Origin: CAYMTN01 sp964393335
Lineage (GTDB): Bacteria; Chloroflexota; Anaerolineae; Aggregatilineales; Aggregatilineaceae
Assembly (NCBI GenBank): GCA_964393335.1
Contig: CAYMTN010000269.1
Location: 1-6,709, forward strand
Length of the DNA stretch: 6,709 nucleotides
Reading direction: 5' to 3'
The notes under the pieces are model-generated. The model was not told where the DNA came from and did no database searches. It was given only the letters and a program-made list of their open reading frames with translations. Shown in pieces: positions 5,568 through 6,709 of this stretch (its first letter is position 1; each line of letters starts with the position of its first letter). Position numbers and translations under genes: made by a program.

Positions 5568-6709
5568 TTACTCGGCGAAGATGCTCAAAATCTGGTCGGC
5601 TTCCTGCTGCGCGGCGGCCATAGCGTCGCTGGGCGTCATGTCGCCGTTGAGAACCTTCTGGATGTAACTATGGAACACGGTACGCACGTCATTCAGCGAT
5701 TGCACGGCCAGCTCGCGCCCGGCCACATCAATCGTCGCGGCGGCGTCGGCAGCCTGCGGGTATTCTGCCACGTAGGTTTTCCAGCTATCGAGTTCCAGGC
5801 CGCTCATGCGCGTGGCGACATAACCGGTCTTGATGCTCCAGTCGGTAGCTTTTTCGGGGCTGGTCACCCATTGGACAAAGTCCCAGGCGGCCTGCGCGGT
5901 GGCGTCGTCCGTGCCCGCAACCAGGTACAGGTTACCGCCGCCGGTCACGGTGGCCGATCCGCTGTCCTTGCCGGGGATCGCGCTCACGCCGACCTCAAAA
6001 TCGGCCTTGCTCAGGATGCTCGGCAGCGAGCCGGTGCTGTGCACGATCATCGCCGCTGCGCCGTCTGCGAACAAGCCGGGCGCGTCGCCCCAGTTGTCCT
6101 GCACGCCGGCAGGCGTCGCGTGGTAAACCTGGAACAGGTCCAGCCAGTACTGCAAGGAATCGATCACAGCGGGGGTGTCGAAGAACACCTCGGTGTCGCT
6201 GTCGGTGACGATGTTCTGCCCCGCACCAATCGCAAACGGCTGGAGTTCCCAGTACGGCCAGCTATTCGGGATCAAGATGCCCCAGCGGTCAGGAGTGGTC
6301 AGCGCCTGGGCGACGGTCGCCAGTTCGTCCCAGTTGGTCGGCATATCCAGGCCGTTATCGGCCAGCAGCGTCAGGTTGGTGTACAGCAGCACCGTCGAGC
6401 GCTGGAAGGGGAGGCCGTACAATTCCGGCGTGCCGTCCTGGTTGTAATCGTAGTAGCTGTTCGCCAGCCAGGTCGGGAAGAAATCCGAGAGGTAATCTTC
6501 GGTGACAAACGAATCCCAGGGCATGATGGCCTCGGCGTTGCGCAGATCGTAGATGTCCGTCGCCAGCATGATCGCCAGCGCAGGCAAATCGCCGCCGCCT
6601 TCCATCGTGGTTGTCAGCTTGTTTTTGACATCCGTGTAGCCGCCCTCGTAGGAAAAGGCGATATCCACGCCCGGATGATCGGCCTCGTATTCGGTGGTGT
6701 AGCCGTCGA
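5568..6709 (-). CDS. Extracellular solute-binding protein, family 1 (UgpB/MalE-like), 5' end missing
   Basis: The frame is open to the right edge, so the signal peptide and any lipobox are outside the window; 379 residues are visible. It would catch the substrate outside the membrane and deliver it to the two permeases. Family signs, counted from the first visible residue: DGYTTEYEADHPGVDIAFSY (1-20) matches the usual start of lobe 1; YGLPFQRSTVLLYTN (97-111) matches the YGLPF-x-x-ST-x-x-YYN motif of UgpB-type proteins; NWDEL (125-129) follows. FADGAAAMIVHSTGSL (213-228), the VTGGGNLYLV stretch (254-263), and TSPEKATDWSIKTGYVATR (282-300) are typical of lobe 2. The end (TPSDAMAAAQQEADQIL) is the usual closing helix. 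An apparent start at the GTG of 6668-6666 is not the true start, because conserved sequence continues upstream. A D-x-N-x-D-G stretch (about 87-92) could bind calcium. The substrate cannot be told from sequence. Confidence 0.92.
   Translation of the reverse strand, partial: DGYTTEYEADHPGVDIAFSYEGGYTDVKNKLTTTMEGGGDLPALAIMLATDIYDLRNAEAIMPWDSFVTEDYLSDFFPTWLANSYYDYNQDGTPELYGLPFQRSTVLLYTNLTLLADNGLDMPTNWDELATVAQALTTPDRWGILIPNSWPYWELQPFAIGAGQNIVTDSDTEVFFDTPAVIDSLQYWLDLFQVYHATPAGVQDNWGDAPGLFADGAAAMIVHSTGSLPSILSKADFEVGVSAIPGKDSGSATVTGGGNLYLVAGTDDATAQAAWDFVQWVTSPEKATDWSIKTGYVATRMSGLELDSWKTYVAEYPQAADAAATIDVAGRELAVQSLNDVRTVFHSYIQKVLNGDMTPSDAMAAAQQEADQILSIFAE

Noticed and set aside
6666..6668. GTG as start codon of the solute-binding protein
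   Set aside because: The frame continues to the window edge with conserved lobe-1 sequence (DGYTTEYEADHPG) upstream, and a start here would leave a secreted protein with no signal peptide.
1..6709. CRISPR arrays, tRNA/rRNA genes, insertion sequences, phage or defence genes
   Set aside because: No repeat-spacer periodicity, cloverleaf or rRNA-like segment, transposase motif or terminal inverted repeat pair was seen on either strand by reading. Only short local repeats are present.

Overview
The window reads as a GC-rich bacterial chromosome fragment. The best guess is an Anaerolineae-like member of the Chloroflexota. This rests on three things: a secreted LysM + SGNH-hydrolase-like protein with a Pro/Ala/Asp linker, an alpha-amylase-type N-terminal module written in the style I associate with that class, and a CUT1-type sugar ABC transporter without a local ATPase. 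It is inference from protein style; no rRNA or other marker gene is present.

Layout. (1) Bases 1-335, minus strand: start of a secreted protein whose N-terminal module resembles the one before the catalytic domain of alpha-amylase-family glycoside hydrolases; it runs off the left edge. (2) Bases 336-536: AT-richer gap between two divergent genes, with a nested hairpin and a 15-bp palindrome. (3) Bases 537-1739, plus strand: a 12-segment MFS transporter of the FHS/MFSD4 (fucose/glucose:H+ symporter-like) type. (4) Bases 1740-1841: convergent gap with two 18-bp near-identical direct repeats, just after a hairpin that ends at the MFS stop. (5) Bases 1842-3401, minus: secreted LysM-LysM-linker-SGNH-like protein. 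(6) Bases 3494-6709, minus: sugar ABC transporter genes in transcription order binding protein (5' end off the right edge), MalF/UgpA-type permease, MalG/UgpE-type permease. The two permease genes overlap by 14 bases. The binding-protein gene is separated from them by a strong intrinsic terminator-like hairpin with a T tract.

How the genes may work together. The binding protein captures a sugar or sugar derivative outside the cell and hands it to the permease heterodimer; the ATPase must be encoded elsewhere, as is common for CUT1 systems sharing one MsiK/MalK-like subunit. The hairpin after the binding-protein gene would let most transcripts stop there, giving more binding protein than permease. 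The amylase-like gene and the MFS gene fit a polysaccharide/sugar-use neighbourhood, but the ABC substrate cannot be read from the sequence. I see no clearly new multi-gene system. The most unusual items are the Cys at the SGNH nucleophile position, the 48-bp in-frame insertion flanked by 8-bp repeats in the MalG-type permease, and the 57-bp tandem repeats in the LysM-protein linker.
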